Of a stretch of DNA of 7,353 nucleotides, positions 6,962-7,353 are shown piece by piece (position 1 is the first letter of the stretch; each line of letters opens with the position of its first letter). The DNA comes from an uncultured Pirellula sp. (GTDB lineage: Bacteria; Planctomycetota; Planctomycetia; Pirellulales; Pirellulaceae): contig CAILTZ010000068.1 of NCBI GenBank assembly GCA_903837255.1, positions 1 through 7,353 on the forward strand, written 5' to 3'. The notes beneath the pieces are model-generated. The model was given only the letters and a program-made list of their open reading frames with translations. It was not told the DNA's origin and made no database searches. The translations under genes and the position numbers were made by a program.

Positions 6962-7000
6962 AACCCAAGTCACCCTGGGCTCCATTAAACAGACCCAAGG
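6962..7000 (-). promoter_or_regulatory. Alternative hairpins between the GlmU-like gene and glmS
   Basis: On the minus strand CCCAGGG (6979-6973) can pair in two exclusive ways. It can pair with CCTTGGG before it (7000-6994), giving 7 bp with one wobble and a 14-base loop. Alternatively its first six bases can pair with CTTGGG after it (6969-6964) around a GTGA tetraloop, extended by two outer pairs. The second form lies about 60 bases past the preceding stop and could be a terminator, but only a broken T-rich stretch (TTGCTTTCGC) follows. The rest of this 266-bp gap shows only the promoter candidate noted at 6835-6863. Confidence 0.3.
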
Positions 7001-7041
7001 CGAGAAACCTACCCTTTGACTACCCCAAACCCGACATTATG

Positions 7042-7353
7042 TCAGGCCTCCTCAAGCCCCACTAGGCCTTCGCGCTCATGCCTTGTAAGTTCGAACAGCG
7101 CATGGAGCAATTCGATATCACAGGCGCGCTGTGGGACCCCGCGTCGCGCGAACATCCGAAGCTGCGTCGATTGCATCACCGAGGTCGGCAGTGTTGCGAT
7201 TTGCCCAAATAGCTTCGCATAGTTGGTAAAACTAGGTACGTTGCCAGTCACAAACCCATACAAAGCGCTGCATACACCTATCCACTTGCCGGTAAAGATG
7301 CTGGTGTTGATCGCTGTCTTGCTATAGTCACCGACAAAACAGCCCAGGAATTG
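7042..7353 (-). CDS. GlmU-like sugar nucleotidyltransferase, C-terminal part only
   Basis: Only the last 103 residues are in the window; the frame is open at the right edge and ends with TGA at 7044-7042. The visible segment begins QFLGCFVGDYSKTAINTSIFTGKWIGV, which has the hexad spacing of a left-handed parallel beta-helix. Specifically it resembles the G-x-F-x-GD-x-(S/T)-K-T-x-I-x-T-x-x-x-TG block of GlmU-like proteins from Bacteroidetes and planctomycetes. It continues with the NVPSF segment typical of that group, then a helical tail containing MFARRG, as in the family's (V/M)MARR motif. These proteins pair an N-terminal nucleotidyltransferase domain (NTP_transf_4 type) with an acyltransferase-like helix and are thought to make UDP-GlcNAc or a related nucleotide sugar. 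Position directly upstream of glmS fits that role. The N-terminal catalytic domain is not visible, so the activity is inferred. Confidence 0.75.
   Translation of the reverse strand, partial: QFLGCFVGDYSKTAINTSIFTGKWIGVCSALYGFVTGNVPSFTNYAKLFGQIATLPTSVMQSTQLRMFARRGVPQRACDIELLHALFELTRHEREGLVGLEEA

Noticed and set aside
6776..7041. glmS ribozyme/riboswitch in the glmS leader
   Set aside because: No match to the conserved glmS ribozyme core is visible on the minus strand, and the element is mostly known from Gram-positive bacteria.
7042..7263. Independent 73-aa gene starting at TTG 7263
   Set aside because: The frame is open to the right edge and the residues upstream of the TTG belong to the same beta-helix pattern, so this is the tail of a longer gene.

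Overview
The window reads as an ordinary chromosomal stretch from a Gram-negative-type bacterium. The best guess is a member of the Planctomycetota (Pirellulales-like). That guess is inference, based on moderate-to-high GC, the style of the nucleotidyltransferase tail beside glmS, the MoxR subtype, a lineage-style helical-repeat protein and poorly conserved Shine-Dalgarno sites. There is no 16S rRNA or other direct taxonomic marker. Every supported gene is on the minus strand, so transcription runs from the right edge to the left edge.

Reading in the direction of transcription, the layout is as follows. (1) 7353-7042: C-terminal 103 residues of a GlmU-like sugar nucleotidyltransferase with a left-handed beta-helix tail, cut by the right edge. 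(2) 7041-6776: a 266-bp leader with possible alternative hairpins and a weak promoter candidate. (3) 6775-4889: glmS, complete, 628 aa. (4) 4814-4611: a 67-aa small protein with a short coiled coil. (5) A hairpin plus T5 just before the next gene. (6) 4518-3442: a 358-aa helical (HEAT-like) protein of unknown function. (7) 3436-2399: tsaD, five bases after the previous stop, with its Shine-Dalgarno site inside the end of that gene. (8) 2398-2245: a gap holding three copies of an 8-bp repeat. (9) 2244-1213: a MoxR-family AAA+ ATPase. (10) 1212-1020: a gap with a duplicated 16-bp unit that forms a hairpin. (11) 1019-1: N-terminal 339 residues of a U32-family protein, cut by the left edge.

Functionally, the right end supplies amino-sugar precursors: GlmS makes glucosamine-6-phosphate, and the GlmU-like enzyme plausibly makes the nucleotide sugar. 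The middle and left carry RNA-modification functions: TsaD for tRNA t6A37, and a U32 protein of the hydroxylation type. Between these sits a MoxR chaperone-type ATPase without its usual DUF58/VWA partners in view.

I found no mobile element, CRISPR array, tRNA, rRNA or defence cassette, and no clearly new system. The items most worth a second look are the small intergenic repeats and hairpins, the conserved-looking small gene after glmS, and the isolated MoxR.
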